Assembly: GCF_002899825.2 (NCBI RefSeq)
Contig: NZ_PPED02000003.1
Coordinates: 62,001-126,000 of the forward strand
DNA: 64,000 nucleotides
DNA from: Chryseobacterium phosphatilyticum
GTDB taxonomy: Bacteria; Bacteroidota; Bacteroidia; Flavobacteriales; Weeksellaceae
Direction: 5' to 3'
The notes under the pieces are model-generated. The model did no database searches, was not told the origin of the DNA, and worked only from the letters and a program-made list of their open reading frames with translations. Below are positions 1-7,931 of this stretch, piece after piece (the first letter of the stretch is position 1; each line of letters starts with the position of its first letter). Position numbers and translations under genes: made by a program.

Positions 1-951
1 ATAAGGAAACCCTACCATAATGCATGAGAATAAAACAGCACCAAGAAAATATAGGGATAAAGATGTTTTTTTGTGAAATCTGTCCAGTTCCACCATATCC
101 CCGTCAGCAAGCGTTTTGTTGATGATAGGAGCAGAAATATTAAACAATCCCAACTGAGGAATAGAGATCAGTGAAATCAAGGCATACAATACAGAGTAGA
201 TGCCCACCTCTTCCATACCCATGAATTCTCCAATCATAAAGCTGTTGATGGCGAGGTAATTCCCGAATGTTCCTAAGAATCCGAAAAAACTATAGTTGAA
301 AAACTCCTTCCAGAAATTATTTTTTTTGAAATAATCCGTGTTGAAATCAAGCTGGATCTTTTCAAGCTTATTGGTATAATAAATATATCCGAAAAGCATT
401 ATCGTAAATATTCCGAAGAAGAATGCGAATGAGATTTTTTGTGATAAAGCAAAATAGTAAAAGAGACAAAATGCTCCAAGGTTGGCTATTTTCGGAAACA
501 GATTATCAAAAATATTCGAGACTACAATTCTTTTATAGTTGGAAGTGTATTTGTTGAAAATAGCACAAAATGAAAGGATTAATATCAATGGAAGAATCAT
601 TTCTTTCATCTTCCATGCCTCTGAATACCTGAATTTCGGATAAAAATAAGGGAGCACAAAAAAAACAACCGTAAAGATGAGAAAGTTGATAAAAACAGTT
701 AACAATGACAATGACAGCATATTCTGTTTCTTACCATCCCTTTCTACAGTGTGAAAAAATTTTACGTTAGAATAAGAAATTCCCAATACGACAAAAGGAA
801 CCAGCATTTCAGCAGTAGGAAGGATATAGCGAAGTTTTCCATAAAATTCAAAATCATTCGGGAAGATGAATATTGCGGAAACTGTGCCCAGCAAAAAACC
901 AATATAGCCGATAATGGAATATTTGAAGCCTTGTCTCGCTACTACACTCAT
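1..951 (-). CDS. Polysaccharide flippase (Wzx/MATE-like), 3' end outside window
   Basis: The reading frame is open from an ATG at 951-949 to the window edge, giving 317 residues without a stop. It is almost entirely hydrophobic helices broken by short charged loops, including a conserved-looking stretch GTFGNYLAINSFMIGEFMG and a later YSVLYALISLISIPQLG. This is the pattern of the MVF/MATE-type lipopolysaccharide or capsule repeat-unit flippases, inner-membrane proteins that turn lipid-linked oligosaccharides to the periplasmic face. It begins 9 bases after the stop of the FkbM methyltransferase on the same strand, so the two are probably cotranscribed as part of a surface-glycan locus continuing left of the window. 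The C-terminal part is not visible. The family assignment is by overall pattern and not by catalytic residues. Confidence 0.75.
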   Translation of the reverse strand, partial: MSVVARQGFKYSIIGYIGFLLGTVSAIFIFPNDFEFYGKLRYILPTAEMLVPFVVLGISYSNVKFFHTVERDGKKQNMLSLSLLTVFINFLIFTVVFFVLPYFYPKFRYSEAWKMKEMILPLILILSFCAIFNKYTSNYKRIVVSNIFDNLFPKIANLGAFCLFYYFALSQKISFAFFFGIFTIMLFGYIYYTNKLEKIQLDFNTDYFKKNNFWKEFFNYSFFGFLGTFGNYLAINSFMIGEFMGMEEVGIYSVLYALISLISIPQLGLFNISAPIINKTLADGDMVELDRFHKKTSLSLYFLGAVLFSCIMVGFPY

Positions 952-960
952 AAAGTTATT

Positions 961-1755
961 TTAAGGGTTTCTAGGTATAAAAATAATATTGTTGATGTAC
1001 TGAGTTTTATTTTTTTCGTCGTTTGTATTTTGTGAAATAATTTCCTCGGTAAGAGCTTCCAGGGTAAAGCTATCTCTGTTGAGATATTTAGCTTCATAAC
1101 CCCAGCTTTTTACTTCGGAGATCTCGTTCCATATAGGTGTTTGGTGGTGTCTTTGTTCCATTTCGACCATTAAGGTAGGCAGGAATTGCTTGATGGTTTC
1201 TTTGGCTCCGGAAAGCGTTTTAATTTCATTTCCTTCCACATCAATTTTAATGAAATCCAATCTGGTGAAATGTTCTAAAGCTGCCCAGTCATCCAGTTTA
1301 ATTACTTTTACCTGTTCGGTATAGCTTTTTTCTTCCCCTTTTTCCCGGTAAGCAGTATTTAATGTTCCTCGTGATGCAATTGTTTTTCCATTGATTACCG
1401 GAACTTTGAATTCCGCCATCATATTTTCGTCAGACAGGGCCAAAGGAAGTATTCTCATGCCCGGAAATAATCTTTTCAGGCGTAGGTTTAGCTTTTTATT
1501 AGGCTCAAATGCATATATATGCTCATGATCCAGCTTGTTTTCCAATTGATAAAGAAAAGTTCCTACATTCGCACCAATGTCCAGTATTACAGCATTTTTT
1601 GGAAGGTATTCTTTGATCCATACCAGTTCCGGTTCTACATTGCGTACCGAGAAATTATCCTTATTAAGATTATTTAAGTTTTTAAAATATCTTTTTTTAT
1701 AAAAATTCGGGCTTATATATTGTAGGTTTTCTGCAATTTTTTGGTATAAAGACAT
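961..1755 (-). CDS. FkbM family methyltransferase
   Basis: This is a SAM-dependent methyltransferase of about 264 residues. The SAM-binding motif I is visible as ILDIGANVGTFLYQLE, followed by the acidic end of strand two (YAFEPNKKL) and the FkbM hallmark FIKIDVEGNEIKTLSGA. FkbM enzymes usually O-methylate sugars; with the flippase just downstream, a glycan-modifying role is likely. The frame can be extended upstream to a TTG at 1779, but that TTG lies inside a TATCTTTG promoter box at 1777-1784, so the ATG at 1755 is the better start. The substrate is not predictable. Confidence 0.82.
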   Translation of the reverse strand: MSLYQKIAENLQYISPNFYKKRYFKNLNNLNKDNFSVRNVEPELVWIKEYLPKNAVILDIGANVGTFLYQLENKLDHEHIYAFEPNKKLNLRLKRLFPGMRILPLALSDENMMAEFKVPVINGKTIASRGTLNTAYREKGEEKSYTEQVKVIKLDDWAALEHFTRLDFIKIDVEGNEIKTLSGAKETIKQFLPTLMVEMEQRHHQTPIWNEISEVKSWGYEAKYLNRDSFTLEALTEEIISQNTNDEKNKTQYINNIIFIPRNP

Positions 1756-1776
1756 CCTTGACTGTTTGACGAACAG

Positions 1777-1784
1777 CAAAGATA
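1777..1784 (-). promoter_or_regulatory. Bacteroidetes -7 promoter box
   Basis: TATCTTTG on the minus strand matches the TAnnTTTG consensus of the primary sigma factor of Bacteroidetes. It lies about 22 bases before the ATG at 1755 and decides that start over the upstream TTG. No convincing -33 TTTG partner was seen. Confidence 0.55.
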
Positions 1785-2016
1785 AACAAAAATGTAAAAC
1801 TTATCTTAAAAAATGTTAAATATAATAGATTGAAAATCAATGTTTAATCTTTAACAGGTATTTCTCATAAAAATGAGTTTTAACAGATTGAGAGGTTGAG
1901 GATAAAGAAATTTCACCCTCTAAATTACTATTTTATAGAGTCATGGGAAGACAATTAATCACAAATTTTTGCGTCTAGTTATTACTTCCGAAAATCGGCA
2001 GTAATAATTTAAAAAA

Positions 2017-2682
2017 TTATAGAAAAGGAGTATTCAGAAAATCATTAAACGGTTTCATCAGCTTGAATATTTTTGACATATTGCTTACAGCGCTTTTATC
2101 CAACACTTCTTCATCCTTCAGGTGATACAAAACGATGAAATTTTTTAGCTTCAGATATTCTGCCATCGGATCTTCCTTCTCAAAGCCTTGCGGAATCTTT
2201 TTAAGTTTGTCATTCTGATCAAGTTCAGGGAAGTGCTTTTTGAAGTCTTTTTGGTTTAAAATTTTAACGAAGTCATTTCCGTACATGGAAATTTCTTTAC
2301 GAACTTCTTTCAAGACAGAAGATTCAGGCATATAAATTCCTCCGGCCAGAAAAGATTTACCCGGCTCCATATGAAGATAGTAGCCTCCTTTCTGACTGCC
2401 TTTTCCCATTCCCAGAGAAGCTCCGAAATTAGTTTTATACGGAGCTTTATCTTTTGAAAATCTGGTGTCTCTGTAAATTCTGAACAAGGCTTTTTTACTG
2501 TCAATCTTAGCAAGTTCTTCATCAAAACCAGACATCTCTTTAATCAGTTCATCAAGAAATGAAACAATGTTTTGCTGAGATTCAGTATACAGGTTTTTAT
2601 TTTCATTAAACCATTCGCGGTTATTGTTTTTATTTAATTTGGTTAAAAAATCAAATGTTTTGGAAGAAATGCTTGCAGACAT
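2017..2682 (-). CDS. DUF2461 domain-containing protein
   Basis: The 221-residue protein fits the DUF2461/TIGR02453 family over its whole length: an N-terminal FLTKLNKNNNREWFNENK, then ALFRIYRDTRFSKDKAPYKT and GGYYLHMEPGKSFLAGGIY. No signal peptide or membrane segment is present, so it is cytoplasmic. The family is widespread in Bacteroidetes and has no established function. It is transcribed alone and divergently from the helicase gene, with 461 bases between them. Confidence 0.88.
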   Translation of the reverse strand: MSASISSKTFDFLTKLNKNNNREWFNENKNLYTESQQNIVSFLDELIKEMSGFDEELAKIDSKKALFRIYRDTRFSKDKAPYKTNFGASLGMGKGSQKGGYYLHMEPGKSFLAGGIYMPESSVLKEVRKEISMYGNDFVKILNQKDFKKHFPELDQNDKLKKIPQGFEKEDPMAEYLKLKNFIVLYHLKDEEVLDKSAVSNMSKIFKLMKPFNDFLNTPFL

Positions 2683-3143
2683 ATTGTGTAAGGTGTTTTT
2701 TTATTGTTGTTAAGTGGCATTCAAAACGGCTTCTGAACCCCGAAGCTCGCAACCTGAGCCTCAGATCCCATAACTCAAATTTACAAAAACTATTCATATC
2801 TCAATGCTTCAATAGGGAGTTTTCAATGGAGGATAATATCCAAAAAAATTGGGTGTTGGGGGAAATATTTCCAAGGCTATACATAAGAATATCAAAAATA
2901 AAAATTTGCATTCCATGGTTTTATTTTTGAAAATTCATAAATAACACAGAAAAAATCAATCCAATTTAATAAAAAAAAACAATGGTTAACAACTTTTTAA
3001 CCCAATGCTTGTTTTTTTAGATTTAATTTTCCAAAAATTAAAAATATATTAAAGGATTCTGAATTTAAGTTTGCATATTTAAAACTTTGTTCAAAAACAA
3101 GTCAAAAATTTATTGTATCTTTGCAAAAATTTTAAAATAGTTA
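2683..3143. other. Intergenic region between divergent genes
   Basis: This 461-base stretch separates the DUF2461 gene (minus) from the helicase gene (plus). A short frame near 2655-2930 has no family resemblance and mostly reflects antisense reading. The right half is very AT-rich and ends in the helicase promoter box. The long untranslated leader is compatible with cold-responsive control of a DEAD-box helicase, but no specific structure is visible. Confidence 0.4.
3116..3123 (+). promoter_or_regulatory. -7 promoter box of the helicase gene
   Basis: TATCTTTG followed by C matches TAnnTTTG and lies 20 bases before the ATG at 3144. A TTTG at 3086-3089 is somewhat far for an ideal -33 element. 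Confidence 0.6.
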
Positions 3144-4844
3144 ATGAATTTATTTACGGAAACCAATTTAAGTCCTGATATCCTTAAGGCAATTGGCGAA
3201 CTGGGCTACGAAAGCCCAACAGAAATCCAAAAACAGACTATCCCTTTTATTCTTTCAGATATTCGCGATTTGATCGCACTTGCGCAGACAGGGACAGGCA
3301 AAACAGCAGCGTTTTCGCTTCCGATTTTGGATATGATTGACGATACGAGTCGCAAAATCCAACTATTGGTGCTTTGTCCGACACGGGAATTATGTCTTCA
3401 GATTTCGAAGGACATAAAGAATTACTCTAAGTATATGAAAGACATCAAAACTACTGCGGTTTATGGTGGAAGTAGTATTGTAGAGCAAATGAGATCTTTA
3501 AAGGACAAACCACAGATTATTGTGGGGACGCCTGGTAGAGTAATTGATCTTATCAACAGAAAAGCACTTGACTTTTCTGCTATTCATTGGTTAGTATTAG
3601 ACGAAGCTGATGAAATGCTTTCTATGGGATTCAAAGATGAATTGGAAACCATTTTGAGCGAAACACCGGAAACAAAACAAACTTTCTTATTCTCGGCTAC
3701 GATGAATAAAGAGGTGGAAAGAATTTCCAAAAACTATCTTACTAAACCACACCGTATTTCAGTAGGTTCTATCAACGAAGTGAAAAAGAACATTACTCAC
3801 GAATATTATGTGGTAGGGTACCGCCAGAAAAAAGAGGCGTTGAAGAGATTAATCGATGCAAATCCTAATCAGTATTCTATTATCTTCTGTAGAACGAGAA
3901 TGGAAACTCAGGAAGTTGCAGATTTCCTGATGCAGAATGGGTATGCAGCTGATGCTCTTCACGGAGACCTTTCTCAGGCGCAAAGAGATACGGTAATGAA
4001 GAAATTCAGATTGAAAAACATTGATATCCTTGTAGCGACAGACGTTGCAGCAAGAGGATTGGATGTAAACTCTCTTACTCACGTTATTCATTTCTCTTTA
4101 CCTGATGATCCTGAAGTATTTGTTCACAGAAGTGGCAGAACAGGTAGAGCAGGAAAAGACGGTATTTCAATGGCTTTAATCAAGCCTGAGGAAAGCAGAA
4201 AACTAAAACAAATTAAATCTGCAACTAAAATTGAGATCAACGAGAGATTCATTCCGACAGGTGAAGATATTATCAAAGCTCAGGTAGGAGGTGTTTTTGA
4301 AAAACTATTCACAGAGCACGAAGATCTTTTCGAATTTGATGATAGCTTGATTCCTGATTTAAGTAAATTCACAAAAGAAGAACTTGTACACCAGTTGTTG
4401 CAGTTCCAATTGAAAGACCTTGCTTTATATTACAAAGATAAACATGATCTTGCTGAGCAGAAATTGAGCAGTAGAGATGATGATTATTCAAGAAGAGATC
4501 GTGGACGTGATAGAGACCGTGACAGAGGTAGAGATCGTGACAGAGGAGATCGCGGAAGAGATAGAGATCGTGGTGGGAAACCAAGAAGAAGAGATGAAAA
4601 CATGGTAAGATTCTTCTTTAACCTTGGTAAAAAAGACCATTTGAAAAAGCTTGACGTTTTAGATATTATCAATAAAGCTACCGGTGACGGAAAAAGCAAG
4701 AAAAGAGCTGAAATCGGCGATATTGAAATCTTAGAGAAATTCTCTTTCTTCGAAGTTGAAAAATCATTTAAAGACAATGTCCTTAGCAATATTCAGTCAA
4801 TGAAATTCAAAGGAAAAGATATGAGGGCTGAAGTGGCAAACTAA
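3144..4844 (+). CDS. DEAD-box ATP-dependent RNA helicase, DbpA-like
   Basis: A 566-residue ATP-dependent RNA helicase. In order it shows a Q motif (YESPTEIQKQTIP), Walker [23 protein letters not shown] (VLDEADEM), SAT, and the helicase C-terminal motifs VATDVAARGLDV and HRSGRTGRAG. After residue about 450 comes a low-complexity Arg/Asp/Gly tract (repeats of RDRGRDRD), and the last 80 residues (MVRFFFNLGKKDHLKK onward) resemble the DbpA RNA-binding domain. DbpA-type helicases remodel rRNA during large-subunit assembly. The gene stands alone, with its own promoter box and a terminator hairpin right after the stop. The assignment to the DEAD family is certain; the precise RNA target is inferred. 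Confidence 0.93.
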   Translation: MNLFTETNLSPDILKAIGELGYESPTEIQKQTIPFILSDIRDLIALAQTGTGKTAAFSLPILDMIDDTSRKIQLLVLCPTRELCLQISKDIKNYSKYMKDIKTTAVYGGSSIVEQMRSLKDKPQIIVGTPGRVIDLINRKALDFSAIHWLVLDEADEMLSMGFKDELETILSETPETKQTFLFSATMNKEVERISKNYLTKPHRISVGSINEVKKNITHEYYVVGYRQKKEALKRLIDANPNQYSIIFCRTRMETQEVADFLMQNGYAADALHGDLSQAQRDTVMKKFRLKNIDILVATDVAARGLDVNSLTHVIHFSLPDDPEVFVHRSGRTGRAGKDGISMALIKPEESRKLKQIKSATKIEINERFIPTGEDIIKAQVGGVFEKLFTEHEDLFEFDDSLIPDLSKFTKEELVHQLLQFQLKDLALYYKDKHDLAEQKLSSRDDDYSRRDRGRDRDRDRGRDRDRGDRGRDRDRGGKPRRRDENMVRFFFNLGKKDHLKKLDVLDIINKATGDGKSKKRAEIGDIEILEKFSFFEVEKSFKDNVLSNIQSMKFKGKDMRAEVAN

Positions 4845-4864
4845 CCCCTTGTTAATACCATATA

Positions 4865-4890
4865 AAACCGGCAGTAATGTCGGTTTTTTT
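4865..4890 (+). terminator. Rho-independent terminator after helicase
   Basis: An AAACCGGC / GTCGGTTT stem with loop AGTAAT is followed by a run of seven T. Confidence 0.75.
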
Positions 4891-4996
4891 ATTTGATAAT
4901 CAGGAGGTAAGCGAATGTTAACAAAACTTAATGTTATATAGTTTCACGTGCAATCCTTTTTTAGGAAATTTGCACACGAATTATAAATACTAAAAA

Positions 4997-5635
4997 ATGG
5001 GAATTGGTAATATTTTCCACGCTTTTCAACCAAAAGATAAAATCTTCTTTGTACTTTTTGAAAAAGTAACTGAAAATCTAGTTGCAATGTCTGAAGAATT
5101 CAACGCAGGAATTAAAGATTTCGATCTTAATGATGATTCTATGCTGAAGAAAATGAGCGACTTTGAACATAAAAATGATGAACTTACACATGAAATTTTC
5201 ATAGAGCTAGGAAAAAACTTCATTACACCTTTTGACCGTGAAGATATTCACACTTTAGCAACAGGTTTGGATGATATCGCTGATTATATCTACGCTTCTA
5301 CAAAATATATTTTCTTATACAAATCTCCGGAGATGAAGGCCTATTCAGACTTCTCTTTACTGATCCACAAAGCATGTCTTGAAATTCAGAATGCAATGAA
5401 AAACCTAAAAGGGTTCAAAAATATGGAGCAGGTAAAAGAAGCTTGTATCAAAGTAAACTCTATTGAAAATATTGCAGATGACTTGCTTTCCAACTCAATG
5501 GTAGAATTATTTGAAACTAATGATGCCATCAATATCATCAAAGTTTCCTCTGTATTAAACTATCTTGAAATTGTAACTGATAAAGCAGAAGATGTTGCCA
5601 ACACGATTGAGAACATCATGATTAAATACGCCTAA
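4997..5635 (+). CDS. DUF47 (PhoU-like) Pit accessory protein
   Basis: This 212-residue, all-helical, soluble protein matches the DUF47/PhoU-related family: GIGNIFHAFQPKDKIFFVLFEK at the N-terminus, the acidic FEHKNDELTHEIFIEL, and FITPFDREDIHTLATGLDDI, the diagnostic stretch with metal-binding acidic residues. Proteins of this family are encoded next to low-affinity phosphate transporters and are thought to modulate them. Here the transporter gene follows after 13 bases, so the two form an operon. Pairing and motif agree, giving high confidence in the family, less in mechanism. Confidence 0.92.
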   Translation: MGIGNIFHAFQPKDKIFFVLFEKVTENLVAMSEEFNAGIKDFDLNDDSMLKKMSDFEHKNDELTHEIFIELGKNFITPFDREDIHTLATGLDDIADYIYASTKYIFLYKSPEMKAYSDFSLLIHKACLEIQNAMKNLKGFKNMEQVKEACIKVNSIENIADDLLSNSMVELFETNDAINIIKVSSVLNYLEIVTDKAEDVANTIENIMIKYA

Positions 5636-5648
5636 TACATAGCAAAAA

Positions 5649-6791
5649 ATGGAATTTCCGATTTTACTTGTAGTTATTATTGCGTTGGCACTTATTTTCG
5701 ATTATATCAATGGTTTCCATGATGCTGCCAACTCAATTGCGACTATCGTTTCTACAAAAGTTTTAACTCCATTCCAGGCTGTACTATGGGCAGCACTTTG
5801 GAATTTCGCAGCTTTCTTCATTGCTGCTTATATTATTGGAGAATTTAAAATTGGTAATACAATTGCCAAAACAGTTAATGAGAATTTTATTACTCTTGAA
5901 GTTATATTTTCCGGTCTTATAGCTGCAATTGCCTGGAATCTTCTGACCTGGTGGTTTGGGATCCCTTCGTCTTCATCACATACGCTGATTGGAGGTTTCT
6001 TAGGGGCTGCTCTTATGCATGCTTTCATGATGGATTATCATGACGTGGCTGCCGCACAGCCGGAGCTTGGGATGTGGGACACTATTAAAGAAGCTTTCAA
6101 TCAGGTAACCCATCAGGGAGTAGTAAAATTTGATAAAGTTATTCCTATCTTCCTGTTCATTTTTATGGCACCAATTATAGGGATGGTTATTTCAATCATT
6201 ATTACACTAATTATTGTACACCTTTATAAAAAATCAAACCCGCACAAAGCAGATAAATCTTTCAAAAGATTGCAGTTGGTTTCCTCAGCACTATTTAGCT
6301 TAGGACATGGTTTGAATGATGCTCAGAAAGTAATGGGGATCATTGGAGCGGCGGTAATTTATTATCACGTTAATATGCTTCAGGATGCACAATATTTGAA
6401 TATCCCTTCAGCAGGGCGTTTTGATTATTTCGCACAACATTATATTTGGGTTCCTTTAGTATCATTTATCGCAATTGCTCTAGGTACTATGAGTGGCGGT
6501 TGGAAGATCATCAAAACAATGGGTACTAAGATTACAAAAGTAACTTCTTTAGAAGGAGTAAGTGCCGAAACTGCAGGAGCAATCACATTATTCATCACAG
6601 ACCACTTCGGTATTCCTGTATCTACAACACATACAATTACAGGTTCTATCATCGGGGTTGGATTGACGAAGAGGGTATCAGCGGTAAGATGGGGAATTAC
6701 AGTAAGCCTGCTTTGGGCATGGGTACTCACAATTCCGATTTCAGCTATTGTGGCGGCAATCACTTACCTTTTAGTAACCTTCATTTCTTAA
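5649..6791 (+). CDS. Inorganic phosphate transporter, PiT family
   Basis: A 380-residue inner-membrane permease with about ten hydrophobic segments. It carries the PiT signature twice, as expected for its inverted two-fold repeat: FDYINGFHDAANSIAT near residues 18-33 and SLGHGLNDAQKVMG in the second half, plus the re-entrant GIPSSSSHTLIGG and GIPVSTTHTITGS loops. These proteins import phosphate (as metal-phosphate) driven by H+ or Na+. Length is normal for bacterial PiT. It is the second gene of a pair with the DUF47 protein and is followed by a clear terminator. No Pho-box-like site is evident. Confidence 0.94.
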   Translation: MEFPILLVVIIALALIFDYINGFHDAANSIATIVSTKVLTPFQAVLWAALWNFAAFFIAAYIIGEFKIGNTIAKTVNENFITLEVIFSGLIAAIAWNLLTWWFGIPSSSSHTLIGGFLGAALMHAFMMDYHDVAAAQPELGMWDTIKEAFNQVTHQGVVKFDKVIPIFLFIFMAPIIGMVISIIITLIIVHLYKKSNPHKADKSFKRLQLVSSALFSLGHGLNDAQKVMGIIGAAVIYYHVNMLQDAQYLNIPSAGRFDYFAQHYIWVPLVSFIAIALGTMSGGWKIIKTMGTKITKVTSLEGVSAETAGAITLFITDHFGIPVSTTHTITGSIIGVGLTKRVSAVRWGITVSLLWAWVLTIPISAIVAAITYLLVTFIS

Positions 6792-6811
6792 TGATAAAAA
6801 TGATAAATTAT

Positions 6812-6854
6812 CATACAAACTTTGTCCATTAGGGCAAAGTTTTTTGTTTTTATA
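6812..6854 (+). repeat. Direct repeat copy 1 (contains terminator of the phosphate transporter)
   Basis: This stretch starts CATACAAACTTTGTC and contains GGGCAAAGTTTTTTGTTT. It recurs at 7530-7572 with only a few changes, mainly in the hairpin loop. The pair brackets the orphan lipoprotein gene. Confidence 0.75.
6817..6850 (+). terminator. Terminator after phosphate transporter
   Basis: AAACTTTG-T-CC and GG-G-CAAAGTTT form a hairpin with loop ATTA, followed by a T run. Confidence 0.8.
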
Positions 6855-6991
6855 GAAACAGACAGTATTGAAAAGTATTTTCTGTAATCACTAATGCCTC
6901 ATAATTATTTTAATTTCCGAGTCGTTGTTTATTGTAAAAAAATCTTATTGTTTATTTCCATGAAAATCTGAAATTTGTACAATCCTTTGAA

Positions 6992-7111
6992 ATGCTTTCT
7001 GGGGGGAGTAATTATACTTTTACAGAGTCTATTTCTATCTTAAAAAAATCAGAAAGAAATTGGTTTAAAAGAAATATTGCAAATATTGGTCATAGGCCTC
7101 AATTAAGTTAG
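6992..7111 (+). CDS. Small ORF, possible remnant
   Basis: The frame is open from 6938 and has an ATG at 6992, ending TAG at 7111, three bases before the start of the lipoprotein gene. The 39 residues include ESISILKKSERNWFKR. I recognise no family. Its tight spacing to the lipoprotein gene, and its place between two terminator repeats, would suit the tail of a lost toxin gene followed by its immunity gene. It may equally be a chance frame. Confidence 0.2.
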   Translation: MLSGGSNYTFTESISILKKSERNWFKRNIANIGHRPQLS

Positions 7112-7114
7112 ATT

Positions 7115-7420
7115 ATGAAAATATTTATTTTTTTTAGTTTTTTAATTTTAGTTTCTTCATGTGGAGAACCTGATTGTAATGATGTGAAAAAAGCTTATTA
7201 TCCTGATGAATACAATTTGATTGTGGGAGAATCAAATATAGATAACTTATGGATAAAAATTACAGGTTATGATCCCATAACCCATGAAAAGTCTAATATT
7301 ATGGTACATAATAACTGGATTGTAGATCATAACGAAGTTGAAGTTGGAGATACAATAATGAAGAGAAATGGAAATCTGGAACTTACCATTTTACCATTCA
7401 TAAAAAGGATACCGTTATAA
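7115..7420 (+). CDS. Small hypothetical lipoprotein, probably frameshifted at its C-terminus
   Basis: The 101-residue product starts with a lipoprotein signal (MKIFIFFSFLILVSSC, lipobox VSSC with the cysteine at 16), so it should be membrane-anchored. The body (DNLWIKITGYDPITH, then WIVDHNEVEVGDTIMKR) resembles small Bacteroidetes lipoproteins of unknown function. The natural end seems shifted: after LELTI the sequence contains the near-duplicate ACCATT/TTACCATT. In the other frame it continues as TIHKKDTVIRHDWYCKGKPY up to a stop at 7456-7458, which looks far more protein-like than the encoded LPFIKRIPL. A native frameshift, a sequencing error, or an orphan immunity gene in decay are all possible. 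Confidence 0.55.
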   Translation: MKIFIFFSFLILVSSCGEPDCNDVKKAYYPDEYNLIVGESNIDNLWIKITGYDPITHEKSNIMVHNNWIVDHNEVEVGDTIMKRNGNLELTILPFIKRIPL

Positions 7421-7458
7421 GACATGATTGGTATTGTAAAGGAAAGCCATACAAGTAA

Positions 7459-7931
7459 TTTTCATCAGTAATAAGATTGATCACTTAAAAAATAAAGGAC
7501 TCATTACAATGACTAAATGATTTTTTTTACATACAAACTTTGTCTGTTCGGGCAAAGTTTTTTGTTTCTATAAATGATTTAATTCATAAACACTATTTTT
7601 TCTGATGATAATTAGATTTTTATTTACTAAATAATAGTTTTCTTGTTTAAAAAATGGCCTTATTTTTAGTGGTAATGTATTGTACGTTCTCCCTCGGATA
7701 TGTTTTTTTAATGTTTATTAATAAGGTAAATAGATCTGTAATTTGCAATAGTTTTTTTATTATCTTTGAAATTAGAAGTATAACTTACACCCGATTAACG
7801 ATGTGTCTGATGCTTGTACTTCAAAATAAAAAAAACTGGTGGAAGAAAGCAAAATGCTTATATCTTAATAAAAAATATTGAGATCTGTAGCTATAAATTC
7901 AAAGCTTTTTCCCACTCAAAAATAACCATGT
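7459..7931. other. AT-rich intergenic region upstream of the Rhs locus
   Basis: Apart from terminator repeat copy 2, this stretch of about 470 bases holds only short overlapping frames (7654-7881, 7814-7996) with no recognisable family. A TATCTTTG box at 7761-7768 could be the promoter for the gene at 7932, leaving a leader of about 155 bases. Confidence 0.35.
7530..7572 (+). repeat. Direct repeat copy 2 (second terminator copy)
   Basis: This is a near-identical partner of 6812-6854: CATACAAACTTTGTC, loop TGTTC instead of CATTA, then GGGCAAAGTTTTTTGTTT. It serves as terminator for the small lipoprotein gene. The hairpin and T run are intact. Confidence 0.75.

Noticed and set aside
1979..2007. 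Strong hairpin (TTATTACT-T-CCGA / TCGG-C-AGTAATAA) after the DUF2461 gene
   Set aside because: It lies in terminator position for the minus strand but no T run follows the stem, so I did not list it as a terminator.
4369..4789. Long antisense reading frames over the helicase R/D tract
   Set aside because: They are shadows of a repetitive, strongly supported coding region on the plus strand.
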